This document shows positions 1-11,840 of a stretch of DNA of 64,000 nt, in pieces. Origin of the DNA: Haemonchus contortus. Taxonomy: Eukaryota; Nematoda; Chromadorea; Rhabditida; Trichostrongylidae. A program made the position numbers and the translations under genes. Location: positions 7,112,491 to 7,176,490 of the forward strand of contig LS997566.1 of assembly GCA_000469685.2 (NCBI GenBank), given 5' to 3'. Within the stretch, counting starts at the first letter, position 1. Each line of letters starts with the position of its first letter. The notes under the pieces are model-generated. The model saw nothing but the letters and a program-made list of their open reading frames with translations. It was not told the origin of the DNA and ran no database searches.

Positions 1-2567
1 GTACTATGATTTTTGGTGTAGAAATTTTAGGCTCCTTCGGTCTACTGTGCTTGCAATCGAACCTCAACTCTACGATGTAGTTATTTTCTCTTTACGATAT
101 TCCAGTGACGGAAATGAGATGGGAGGGGTATTTGGACGAGATTTTAGTTGTTGCAATTGCGCAAAGAGCTGACCAAATCAGACCAAAACTGTCCAGAATT
201 GTCTTTCGATGGATCACGGATCATGGAGAGTTGTTTGAAGTTCCTACATGGGTTCTCTTGTGAGTGGTGCACCCTCTACAATGCCGCTGAAACTCGTCCG
301 CGCATCCGCCTCACGAGACAGTCTTCGATCCTTTATAACGCCAGGCTGTTTTCCGACCAGAGAGCGCCCCATATGGTGTACGAGAGAGCCACAGAATCAT
401 CATGGCGAGATATCTCACGGACCATATCTGCCGTATACCCAATTAGTCGAGAAACGCTCTTGCAAGAGAAGTATCCAAACAAAGAAACCAAGGTGGTTGG
501 TACGGACAGAAGGTTCTTGTGTAGCATGCGCTTCTGTTAGGAGAAACAAGGAGTCCAAAACGTCCGGGTTTCGAGGTTTATCAACCAATTTCGTCAAGTC
601 AACTCTGTTATACGGTCGCGATAACGGACCTAAACTTCACCATTCCCAGCTCCTCTACGAAATAGTACGGTTACATTGCGTGAGCAACTCCACTTCGCAT
701 GAGGACGTAATGTCTGAAGCACGTCATAAATGTTTGGAATGAACATAAAAATCGTTCCCAGTCCCAGTTTTACTGCTTCTGAGAGCTTGGAATTCTCACG
801 TATGCTTCAAATTCAGCAAACCACAGGTCTCTGATAGCGAGAGAGCTATCAGAATTCAGAAATTACCCGGTGACTGGTACCAAATGTGATCATATCAACC
901 TGAAAGAAGCAATTCTCACGTAGTACTACATAATTATGCCTACTAGCTCGTGTCACAAAACTAAAGGGCTCATAGGTGACCCCCTAAGGTACGCGAGCGA
1001 ACTGATTTCCTACTGTCACCATTCATGTCTGAACTGATCATTGTGACCGTCGGATATCACTAACATAGAGAATATACCGTAACCACAGAATATTTCAACC
1101 GTTCTGACCATAGATCCGAGAGAAAATATCGTTCAGTGCATCGGTTACGGTAATTGAGAAAAACCCTAGTAGCCATATCGACACGTAAATTACTGCATCT
1201 GCATCAAAAAACATGATTTGACGTTAGACGCAGTAAAGATTATGTTTCTAAAGCAAACAATGACGAAAATTCATAAAGTGATAGTGTCCCAGATGAATTC
1301 ACGCATTAGCTCCCGGGGTGACTTCTCCCGGTACTATATGGTATAGAACGAGTGTTCGACTGGCCAAGCTCGGGTTACGGGTTCTCCGCGGTTGTTTGGT
1401 CAGTGGAGCACTAGTTTTATACCATACAGTACCAGGTTACGGGTTCTCCGCAGGTGAGGCCTGGATTACTCTGGCTAACTCTACAGGTGAAGACAGTCCA
1501 GCATTGTGGATTTCCGATAAAAGAAATAGGTATTAGGGGTGCAACCATATGTGATTACTGCATCTCCAATCCCGGCTATCTAAGCCTCCCAACCATTCGA
1601 GGTAAGTGTTCAGGACCAGATTTTCTCGAGACGTCAGTCGGTCACAATGAAGATCGGTGGTTGGTTACTGTTGGAATCAAATATCAAAGTGTAAGTATTA
1701 AGTAATCCCCATATTTAAATGACTAATATTATATTTGAGAGCTATACTCAATAAATAAATGTAATAGACTGGAATATAATATAATAATTATTATCCTAGA
1801 CTGAATGCCAATATATTATATTGAACGCATATGTAAAACGTTCCCAAGATTTTGAACGGAGACCGTATACATGGTCCAAATCGATCGCAAAAGTCAAAGC
1901 TTAGAACCGAAGACATTAAAGAAGGCCGTTACTTCGACTGGAAACTACCTAAATTCTTAGCAGTTGAACAGAGAACTCAAAGTACTGCGTGCATGACACA
2001 TAAACTAGTGATTTCGAATTCTTATTACTCATTCAATTTTACGATCACTCAAACTGAATGGTATAACCCATAACTTGTTTCCACGCCCCCTTAGAAAATA
2101 CCCATCGGAATTGTTGATTTGAAGTTCAAGTAATCACCATCGACCGGAATGACCGGTTCGAAATTTCAACTTCATCGCCTTATCGGCTTCTCATTTTGAT
2201 CGCTCAGTCATAAAAAATTAGAATTGATAAATCTCGCCATAGAAAGACGGAACGCTTCACTTAGAAACAATTATCGGATCACCCATAGTAGCAGAATGTA
2301 GTAGAGTAGGGAAAAATAGGTTGGAAGCTACTAAATTATTTGAGGACTCAAAAAAAACTGAAAGCTATTTTGAAGTCTCAGGCAATGAAAGTGGTGTAAA
2401 AATTTTGAATCACTTAATCTAATATTAAACTTTGGCTCGATCTATGTCGAATAATTAACAGAGAACGAATAAAAACGAGTAAAGTATAAAATCTAAATGT
2501 CACGGTATATATGACCATCAAACTAAACTACAGTAACTACCTTACTGAACTTTCAAAATGTTAATAC
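1..2567. other. gene-free left flank (egl-9 intron or downstream DNA)
   Basis: I see no exon with coding character and matching splice sites here. The following egl-9 exons, including the 2-oxoglutarate dioxygenase domain with its iron-binding HxD...H motif, were looked for on the minus strand and not found, so the next egl-9 intron probably covers this stretch and the rest of the gene is off the left edge. Several open frames at about 148-742 on both strands overlap each other and have no supporting motif. A small hairpin lies at 1329-1435. Confidence 0.5.
1329..1435. repeat. imperfect inverted repeat (hairpin)
   Basis: The arms at about 1329-1353 and 1411-1435 are near-complementary, both built around GGTACT(A/G)TATGGTATA. 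A 17-base direct repeat (GGTTACGGGTTCTCCGC) occurs at about 1373 and again at about 1435. It may be a small foldback element; no target duplication was resolved. Confidence 0.5.
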
Positions 2568-5500
2568 CTGTATATCGGGATCATCTGTTGGCACAATCCT
2601 TTCTTCAGATGATGCGGCTGATGTGGACGGTCGCGGTGACGAAGGTGAAGCTGCAAAAGTGCAGCTGTAAATTTCCAGACAAAAAAATTCTCACAGTTCC
2701 CCTAAAGTCTACTCTTTAACTGGTAACGCCCATAAATTGCAAAAACAGATCACGATAACAATGGTTTCTGAAATTACCCCTCAAAATGAACTTGCTCACT
2801 GCGTCAGAGCAATTTATTTTTTATCACACCAAGTAATGGTCAGGAAACGAGGATAAGGTATGAATGAAAATGTCCTTTCTATCGACTTCCCCATCTTCAC
2901 CAACATTCAAAGGAAGTAATCAGTCCGAACAGTCAGCAAAACCCGTGGGAACCTTCAGAAAATAAGTAAAAATAAGAAATCAGAAACACTCACATGCAAC
3001 AGAAGCACTGGCATCGAAAAGGCTCCCGTTCGCAAGGTTCGAGTGATTTGCAGCACTACTGACCGGTGCAATAGCATCGCTCAGCAATGACAACGCCACA
3101 CGGGACTCTAAGGACAGCTGACCAACCAGCGACGATGGGACTGAAACGATCAATGAATCAAAAAAAAAATTCAAAAAATTAATAAATAAATCTCCGTAAA
3201 ATAAAGGGTAAGAGTTTAACAAATATTTGTTTTTACTCTTTCATTCTGAATTACTCACTCACACACTACTCATTTCGCTTGCTATTTTTACATTTTCGAT
3301 TTTTTAAAAATCCATTCTATATGTTCTGGGGACATTCGACATAACGTTCCCTCTGCTGAGAATTTATCTACTCTTCGCTTTCTCTCCCAGGTTTACAGGA
3401 ATTCTTATTTGAATTTACGTTTCAGAGCGGACACGCGTGGTTCTGGGTTCGCATCTCGTATCGATGCCGGCCTCGGCCAACCACCCCTTCCATCCCTTGA
3501 AACTCAGTTAATTGGCACACACTGACTTGTGACTCGGCTGACCACTGCAAATCATTGTATTAGCCTGAGACGCATTCAATAGGCCACTACGATTCTGAAT
3601 GGAAGTCGAATGCGGAGCGCATCCCTCACACGGTATCGATAAACACCCTAAGGCTTTAGACTTTATTTACACTTCGAGTCACAGGATAGACCGAAAAGTA
3701 GTATCCTTAACACTGCTATCGATAAGCGTGAAGAGTTTGTGCCAGGAATTGAACTTATACCTACGCCTTCCTTCATCACACTCAACCAGTAACCAATCCA
3801 GTTTTTCGACGGGTTTTCAGATTGTTTTTTGCTTTTTCTATCCTCTACTGCATCCTGCTCATTTTCTCCATTCCTTTTCCCTGCACTTTCTTTTTTTCTA
3901 TTACTTACTTTTCCAGTAGGATCTATAGGCTGTAATGAAAGTTTAGAAGAAATATTTCGAAAGCAAATCTAATACAGTGCAGACCCTTGAGGCGATGGAA
4001 TTTTCGGAAACTTCCATTGGGACAAAAATAAACACAGTAGGCCAAAGTTTTCTCTTTCAAGACGCTCCAAATAGGGTGTGGTCAAAGGGAAGATACTAAT
4101 CAGTAGGCACCTTTGACATGTAATGGAGTATGATTGAATGTAGGAAGTTTTTTCTGCATAGTTCTGCTCCAGTTCAAAAAGCTAGCCGGTGCTAAGTCTG
4201 TCAAGGAACACCAGTCTACTTATTTGTACAATGACCCGCTCATCTGAATCACAAGCATCCAAATGTCACTATGATTGCGAATGGAAGAGTGTACCTTGCA
4301 CATTCGTGGAAAGGTTACTACAGTGCGCTATTTTTTCTCAAAAACTGTTTTTTGGAAATCGAATAGAACCCCTGAATCTCGATAGTGACGTCAAATACTG
4401 CCATTTCGGCGCATTCTAGGGATACAGATATTTGACTTCATAAAAGTGCATGGCTTTTCCAACAGTATTGGTATAGGACATCAATTTACCTACTTTCAAC
4501 TTCGTTATTTTCATTTATTGTTATGGTTTTTTCTTTTTTATTCCGAGGATTTTCCAAATCACATCTGCTCGTTGAAGTTGCAGCAACGGCATTCAACTGC
4601 CTGAGGCGATTACGTGGGAGCATTTTATTATGTTGTTAGTTATCTGTACGACGCACCTGATCCACCTAAGAACGACATCGGCGGTGGACTTGGGTCAGGA
4701 CTAGAGGCCGAACTGGTCTCGGTCTGGGTGCAAGTGGTGCACGATGACGGTCCAGCAGTCGCTTGACGACGTTGACTTTCTGCTTGCGTCTGCTTGCACA
4801 TAGGTTTATGTCGCTTCCAGTCGAATTGCTAGAAAATCCACATCAAGATATGAAAACGGCTTCACCAATGAAAATTAAAAGTTGCTGATTTCTACTGAGG
4901 ATTAGTGTGCAAGAACGTCTAATGCTACTAGCGGAGCTAACGTCTCTCCTCGCTAGAAGACGAGGAAGGCAAATCTGTGCACAAGGAGTGATATGTCGCA
5001 GAAAGTTTTTTGCATGCCTCTTACAGATCTTCTCGCTTTCACAACTTATTTTCATTAGTTCTAAAATCGTTAAATTGCTTGAAATTATTAAGCTCTTTTC
5101 AGATGCGCCAGCTCTGACCCCACCAGTTTCACTTCTGACTCCCATTCAAGATCTTACAAGGGAAGGATCCCAAGTCGAAGTGGCCATTTGAAATGGGACC
5201 TATACCACTAGACGTATTTTTTGATGCTGATTTCAAATCTGCATTCAAAATCTGCCAAACGATTCTCTGAACGAAGTTATGGAGGTGGTCTCCAGGGAAC
5301 GCTCCACAAGGGGAAAGCACAAAAGCCATGGTCGCCGGCAGTCTAGCAGTGGCAGCTTGGAGTGGAGGTATGCGTGACGCTTCATAGGCACGGGACCAAG
5401 GATCGGGTTTGATGGGCAACGGCGTTTTTGCATCTTGCAGGACTTTTTTCTCCAAGTTGGAAAAATCTCCCTATGTTAGTTTTACCGCCTTCAGCAACTT

Positions 5501-6900
5501 ACTATACGCTGGAGACAAGCCAGTTCCCACTTAAACCGTCCTGCACTGCTATCGATTAGTTTTCAAAAAGGTAAGGGTTGCCATGTGGCAAACGCGACAA
5601 AGTATGGTATAATGGATGGATGTAACACTAAAGAACAGGAAGTATTTTGGATCCTGTGATTTTGAACGCGCTCTTACAAGTAAAGAGCACAAGTTGATAG
5701 ATAGTTTCTCCTCTACCTTTCGGAATCATTTTACGAAGACCTCGATATTGAGACTGCGTGATTGAGGACGAGGGGGCCGATCCACTGTGGGAACCGGATG
5801 CTGAAGAAGAAACAGCAAGCACATCTAGAGGGTCGTTGATGTTTGGTCGCTGTCGGTTGACGCTCATTGTGGAAGACTTTTTTGTTTTAAACACTGCGTG
5901 CTAGAATATCGTATCCCCTTATAATAGGTAAAAGTTATCTTACAGTGAATTTGAAATGTATAATAATAAGATTAGAATTTTTGTAATGTTGTTGGTTGGA
6001 GTAGATGTCAGACGGTTTAAGTGGGAACTGACTCGTCTCCAGCATTTAGTAAGTTGCTGAAGGCGGTAAAACCAACATAAGAAGATTTTTCCAACTTGGA
6101 GAAAAAAGTCCTGCAAGATGCAAAAATGCCGTGGCCCATCAAACCCGATCCTTGGTCCCGTGCCTAGCGTCACGCTTACCTCCACTCCAAGCTGCCACTG
6201 CTGGACTGCCGGCGACCATGGCTTTTGTGCTTTCCCCTTGTGGAGCGTTCCCTGGAGACCACCTCCATAACTTTGTTCAGAGAATCGTTTGGCAGATTTT
6301 GAATGCAGATTTGAAATCAGCATCAAAAAATACGTCTAGTGGTATAGGTCCCATTTCAAATGGCCACTTCGACTTGGGATCCTTCCCTTGTTAGTAGTGT
6401 TTCCACCCCTCTTTGGCTTGGACAATGATTTGCGGAGGCCAACCAACTTTGATGTCTCTGTTACTGCCTTTCCAGGCAAGCATAACAACTTAATGACTTC
6501 ATAAGTATGTGATGCTGGATGACCGATATGCGATTTGATCGCCGAATCCTGAATGTGGTGGCGGCGCCATTTACCTCTACTTCGCCATTACTCTTAACTC
6601 ATATTCACCGATCCAGTACACTAGAGTATTGCTATAAAGATGGCCAGCAGTAAGAGTAAATTGGGTCTGATTCCCCATTAACTGCACTTGAAATCCCATT
6701 TTGCAATTTACCGTATTTGCACAAGCTCGGTCCAAAATTTTTCACGAATAATATTGAAATGACGATACAAACTTATAACTCACTTGATGTTCATCACTAC
6801 AGTACGCTACGGCTCCACAGAAGAGGCATTGTTTTAGTAACTTGATATCGGAACAGCCACAATATCGACACTTCTCTAACATAGGAGGATTCAATGACGC
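2568..6900 (-). CDS. egl-9: EGL-9 / PHD-type HIF prolyl hydroxylase, MYND and linker exons (partial)
   Basis: EGL-9 hydroxylates prolines of the hypoxia factor HIF-1 under normal oxygen, marking it for VHL-dependent degradation. Four phase-consistent exons are visible, 5' to 3': 6900-6784, 4828-4666, 3140-2994 and 2650-2568. The first encodes the start of a MYND zinc finger (CRYCG, then CLFCGAVAYCSDEHQ), and the second completes it (QFDWKRHKPMC), followed by a Ser/Thr/Pro-rich linker. The last ends ERIVPTDDPDIQ, very close to the C. elegans EGL-9 linker as I recall it. Phases are 0/0, 0/1, 1/1 and 1/0. The gene is partial: earlier exons (upstream of 6900) and the dioxygenase domain (beyond base 1) are missing. 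The intron at 4829-6783 splits the zinc finger and holds a transposon; the intron at 3141-4665 holds a SINE. MYND followed by this linker is specific to EGL-9/EGLN1, so identity is secure. Confidence 0.87.
3421..3680 (+). mobile_element. tRNA-derived SINE copy, diverged
   Basis: This copy shares the body of the best SINE at 19970-20252: a GGTTCGCATCTCG B-box-like block, CGATGCCGGCCTCGGCCAACCA, the GACTTGT...CACTGCAAATCATTGTAT block, and GATTCTGAATGGAAGTCGAATGCGGAGCGCATCCC split over the 3' part. The 5' A-box region is lost. It lies antisense in an egl-9 intron. Confidence 0.72.
5157..6390. mobile_element. long-terminal-inverted-repeat element, PIF/Harbinger-like MITE, copy 1
   Basis: Inverted arms of about 330 bp (5157-5490 and about 6040-6390) begin CAAGGGAAGGATCCCAAG and end with its complement. 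The flanks are TTA on both sides (5154-5156 and 6391-6393), a 3-bp target duplication of the TWA type used by PIF/Harbinger transposons. No transposase is encoded, so it is non-autonomous. Each arm contains a short tRNA-like stretch around GCGTGACGCTTCATAGGCAC. It sits inside the egl-9 intron that divides the MYND finger. A relative lies at 30493-31964. The superfamily call is inference from the target duplication and needs the terminal motif compared with known elements. Confidence 0.75.
5717..5867 (-). CDS. candidate alternative first exon inside the MITE (Ser-rich, 50 codons)
   Basis: An ATG-initiated open frame of 50 codons (starts MSVNRQRP, ends RKMIPK) runs to a GT donor at AAAG|gtagag. 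It is rich in Ser and has natural-looking codon use, unlike the flanking inverted repeats. It ends in phase 1, so it cannot join the second MYND exon (4828, phase 0) in frame but can join the third known egl-9 exon (3140, phase 1), which would give an EGL-9 form without MYND. It could equally be a chance frame in the MITE core. No relative of this core is seen in the second copy at 30493-31964. Confidence 0.3.
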
Positions 6901-8189
6901 CTAAACAACGAAACCATGCTCCAGTACAGAAAGATTTAATCAGGGTGTTATGGTAATTCATAAGTAAAGCCAAGCTCAGTTATAAAAACACTAATTAAAT
7001 AATTCTTATGAAAAAGAAACAAGAGGGATCGAGTGGTAGTTTTAAAAGTCACTCAGAAATGACAGAGACATCTAATTCTACCAAAAATTTTTGAAGTAAC
7101 TGAATCTGAATTTGTTCGAACAGAAGATTTCAATGCCAACCGAAGTTGAGATCAGCGTTTTCAAACGCCGTAAAACGTCATCCGCAAATCAAGCGACCCA
7201 AAAAGTGATGGAATGTCCAGTTGGACTTGGCGAAATTCCATAACACACGTAGGCAGTGCAAATAAAGTGCAGCTCGTACTGTAGTGAGATTCATTAATTA
7301 TGTCATCTACCCCTTCGTACTTTCAAACCTCGTGACCAGCATTGGAAAATACGACATATGAATGGTGAATCATACAGATGAAGCTGTTGAAAAAGTTTTT
7401 TTTTAAAACCCATACCTACGACTTGAACTAACAGTTCTAATTTCTCTCCTATAGCTTATCGTTTCAGGGCAGACTTTCTACTGAAAAGGACCTAATAGAG
7501 TTTGAGGGGAGCCTGCAGAAAATATGGTCTATAGTGTAAACAGGGATTTCCTCTATTGCCAATATTCATAAACTTCTTTAATATCGCTCTATGATCCACA
7601 AAATAGCCTACATATGCATCTGCTGAAGGACCTTATAACTAACCTCCAATATGAGTAAATACAGTACCGTAATAATAGTAAATAGGTTAAGTAGAAAAAA
7701 TAGAAATAAAGTAAGAAATGGTTCAAAAGAAACCGTGACATAAAAAGATTCAAGATGCGGTCAAGAACGTTTTGTTGTTAACTAAGATTCCTTCATTATA
7801 AAAATACTCAAATGAAAAAATGAATAAATAAGCATGTTTCCGACTACGTGCAGATTCATCGCAAACGATAAGGAGAAAAAGTAGTTACCCTCTAATTATA
7901 GGTTTACCCACTAAGCTTTATAAGCCCTTTCAATGAGGCACTTGTGAGAGGGGTTGAATTGATTACCTATCCCAACCGTCTATGTCGAGGTTATTTCATA
8001 TGAAGTTAAACGCAGACCTACTAAACTGGCGAAAGCTCAAAAACTTCGGCCAAATAGTTTAGTGGTCTCTATTAGAAGCCCTTTTCCTTCTCCGTGTTTT
8101 CCCCATTCGCTGAGGTCAAGTGCCTCCTGCTGTGTGAAGTGCTATGTCCAGTTTTTTACTTAACTTCAAAAATAACCCAACATTCTCAG

Positions 8190-9319
8190 AAATGGATCCA
8201 CAATTCATATTTTTGATCGTATCCCAAACAAACTTTACAATTGTTCCTCAACACAAACCTCAGTGGTGAGTTTCCTTCTTGATAGAAAAAAACTGCCTGT
8301 AATGAGTCTGGTCAGGGACAATATCCTTTCCTTTCAAGTCATTTCTCATATTTTTTTCAATATCATGGGTGGAAGTGACTGCCACAGCACCCATTCTACT
8401 TATTTCCAAAATAAAATAAAATTGAAAAAAAACTTGGCTATGCGTTTTTACTCCTTAATCGGAAACTTTTTCACCTCTCCCTTCGAAAAGATCCATTGAT
8501 TTGAAAAGAGCTCCAACAGCTCCAAAAGTGATGCACGAGATTTTTAAAAAAATTCAAAAAATGCTTACAAGGATGAAAAAGTTAAGGACCTCCATAGAGA
8601 CAATCAATGAGAATCTTTGAAAATCCACCCACCTCTTCAGGTTCTGAATTCCCAATGGACTGGTGGGAGTAATTAATGTCCACAGTTGATGATCGATCAT
8701 GCTCTAACTTCACATCTCGCATCTCACACACGTGAAAGCCACAATGAAGGAATGATTACGTCGGCCACCCTGAAAAACGCTCTCCTAAGACATCAATGAC
8801 CATTCCTCAAAGAACAAACAGAAAAAGAACGCAAGCAACATCGCGAATTGGATTCGTCGTAGACCGCTCAAAGGGCAGTCCCACACCTACTCTTGGAACC
8901 TTATCAAAGATCGCAATCACCAAACGAAAAAAAATCAGTTCGTCAACGGAAAAGGAGATCCATCAAATAACAAGGCGTTCTGAATTTTTCAAATGAAAAA
9001 GAAGTGGAACAGAAGGAATTTGAGCAGAGAACAGTATTGAAAAAATTGGCAGAGAGCCAAATTCCAAAAGTCTCAATTTTCAGATTTATTCACAGAACAT
9101 TTTTACAGTGATACGGGCTCTCTCATCGTCCTGTGTATGCTGGGCATACATGAAGTCGTTCGATCGGAATCTAGTCAGCTTCATATCGATGGGAGTTTAA
9201 CGCAATCTCCCTATACCTCCACCTTGCCGTTAGTAGATAACTTCCGACCACTACCGCCCACCATGACCATCTCCTCAGTTCAGAGTCGACAAGGTCGATC
9301 AAGCCCTGACGACACATGA
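8190..9319 (+). CDS. unrecognised plus-strand gene, candidate exons
   Basis: The identity is not recognised. A candidate first exon at 8190-8265 starts right after a TTCTCAG acceptor, with ATG at 8192 (MDPQFIFLIV...), and ends at a strong GTGAGT donor. A basic, Ser/Thr-rich frame at about 8754-8995 (from NDYVGHPEKRSPK) looks coding, as does a Glu/Lys-rich stretch at about 8990-9070 that could form a short coiled coil. A last exon at about 9085-9319 follows TTTTCAG and ends SRQGRSSPDDT before TGA; two AATAAA signals follow at 9429 and 9441. I could not connect all pieces in one phase, so introns between 8266 and 9084 are unresolved. It lies opposite in strand to egl-9 and may sit upstream of it or within a long egl-9 intron. 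Confidence 0.35.
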
Positions 9320-9428
9320 AACAGTTACCTCCAGCTTACCCCTCATTCTCTCGAATTCCGTCCCAGAAAAACAAAGGCGTGGAAACCAGAAAGACACCAT
9401 GGCGTTCCGGGAGCGCGGGCATACAAAA

Positions 9429-9446
9429 AATAAAATTTTCAATAAA
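9429..9446 (+). terminator. two polyadenylation signals
   Basis: AATAAA occurs at 9429-9434 and 9441-9446, about 110 bases after the stop codon at 9317-9319. The position and spacing suit a nematode 3' UTR and support the plus-strand gene ending here. Confidence 0.45.
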
Positions 9447-11571
9447 ATAGAATCAACTTTTGCATGCACTCAAGTTCATATTCAATAAAAAGCCCTGAAT
9501 CGAATTGAAGAGATAGAAAAATGCCTGAAAATTGGCGTCTGTTTGACTTTAATTCAGCTCAGGCTAACCGAAACCCATAAGTGCTGGGAAATGCAATAGC
9601 ACTAAACGGTGATGCGTGAAAATTGGGTGGACTTTTTTTTTTATAACTCAGGGAGCTACCACCTGCCTGAGGGACTATTCATAGCTCCAGCACGGACATA
9701 GCAGGCTGCGTCATTCCACGTCATGAGAGTTTTTCGCAGTAATATAGCAGAAACCAATAAAAGACTGGCTCTGTGGAAAATCTCGTGAAAAAGAAGGTGT
9801 CTGAAGTTGTACTATATGAGGTTTGAATCACCATTAAAGTAGGATTGGATAAGGAATACCGAACAGAGGGAAGCCAACACTATGAGTGAGTACTTGACTC
9901 GATAGTGATTCAGTCTGGCAGGGGTCACACGCCGTTTCATAGAACCCTGGATCGATATTCACCCAGGCTAGCCAAGCCTCCCTCTCCCTCCTCTTCAACG
10001 TCAGCACCAGCCCGGTCTGAGAGCGTTGGTAGAGTGAGAAGTCAGTTAACTACAAAGCTAAATCTAATTAGTTTCAGGATCAAAAGGATTTTCCAAATAC
10101 AAAAATGAATCGGAGGTAAACAACTAATTACAAGACTAGAACAATTTTTGTGGTATAAGAAAATCTGAAGCTTGAGGCGGAAATTATTGTAAAATATTAA
10201 AAATTCAAAAATAAAATTGAATGAAGCACCGAAAAGACGATGTTGTTCTTTAACCTTCAATCGTTTAATAATTGCAGGGGAAGGGGAAACATGTTCGTTT
10301 CACACATATTACTCCCTATATGAACGAAATTTCCAGAATCAAACTGAGAGGGAGGATTCAGAGGTAGGGAACGGATGGATTTCAAAAGTTTTGATTCAAG
10401 CGCTCGTTTTTTCAATACGGTGGGAAAAAGTTTTGTTTATTCAAATATAAAAATCTACACGAATCTATTTTTACGAGATCTATAGTTACGGACACACACA
10501 GTAATGGAGATAGTAAAAATACAGGTAAAGTAACTGATAATTGGAAACATGCAAAAAAATTACTGCGAAGTACCACAAGCTATTTATACAAAGCCACAAA
10601 AAACATACTTTTCCAGAGACTGTTTTCGAAAATTCCTTGACTAGACATTGGAGGGGCCTCAAAAGCCTGTTCTTTACCCTCCAGCTGTTTACGTTATCGT
10701 TCTTAGGTGAGAAAAAGAAACTCGTTTGTCCCACTCATATTACACACGCTGCATTCATCCGACCAATTGGTTTGTGGTAGTCTTGGCACCAGTTCTGCTG
10801 AGGTGGAACTTTGTGGTAGGAGCCAGCTCTTTATGACTCGTGGAGAGTCCCTGAGTGAGAAGGTTCTTTCTCGTTCTCAAAGCCTATGATAAGGAGGGGG
10901 GGGGGGGAAGAGGAAGTGGAATGGAAGTGGAAAACCTCAAAGTTCCAGAATTCGAAAGCCTAACTGCTTCCTATTCATATAAAAGGATAGGAAAAAGAAA
11001 TCCCTTCAGATTGAGAGTAAGCATTTTCCTCGAAAGTCTTGATAGAATTGTAAGAAAAACAGATTACTGTGGATTGAGGGGGAGGCAGTTTTTTTCTCAC
11101 AATCGAATCCAAATCCTTCCCCATTTACTTCTTTGAATTTCTTCTCCTACGTTCGGAATCCAGGGAGTGAAGAACGATTTTTACCCATTCGGAAAGAAGT
11201 CACTCAAAAAGTTCCGAGTTGATCAGCTTGGGGGAGGGGTGCAATTTCAGCTTTCACAAATAGTTTACTAGATAAGATTGGCATCACGGAAAGAAGCAAA
11301 GCTCAACAGCTACTGTACAAAAAAGTTTTAAAAGACAGAGTTCTATAAAATAAGGTATTAAAATATTGAAATAGGATGGTTGTCCTCTTGTGCCCATGGA
11401 TAGCAAAACCACGTGCCGCCCAGAGGCGTTGATTAAGGGCAGCACGTGAACAGCTTCCAAGTGTTGGTGCATTGAGGAATAGTCAATGAAGAAAAGACGT
11501 GAGGATGTAGCGAGGACCCAGGGTGGTAACGCATTTTCAAGAGAATTTTCAATTTTTTTGTAGCTGATTAA

Positions 11572-11840
11572 TCGAGTTTGGGAGAACGCCCACGCCTTCG
11601 AATCCCATTCGGGATCGTGGTACGTAGGTGGCCTATGCCAAACACATACGGGCTCGCTCGACGTACAAGTCTGTGCTGTTATTCTCCTAGAGGGGAATGG
11701 TATAAACCGACCCGGAAAGATGAAAGGCTTGTCATGGGCGAAGGCCTGAATGGGCAGATATCGATGTGGGATTCCGATCCCTCGTGTATTCGCGATTAGG
11801 GCAGGGCGCCACTTGACCCTATCCCACCTCTATCAATGAA
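11572..11840 (-). mobile_element. tRNA-derived SINE copy, diverged, minus orientation
   Basis: The order is reversed relative to the full SINE: GCGCCACTTG and GGGATTCCGATCCC (B-box complement) lie at the right, and ACGCCCACGCCTTCGAATCCCATTC with GTACAAGTCTGTGCTGTTATTCTCC lies at the left. This matches the 3'-to-5' order of the family consensus. Many substitutions suggest an old insertion. Confidence 0.6.

Noticed and set aside
148..742. Overlapping open frames on both strands near the left edge
   Set aside because: No motif, no splice partner, and plus and minus frames overlap. The composition could come from an old repeat.
10617..10703. Isolated exon-like frame (TVFENSLTRHWRGLKSLF) with acceptor and donor edges
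   Set aside because: No partner exon in phase within several kb, so it could be chance.
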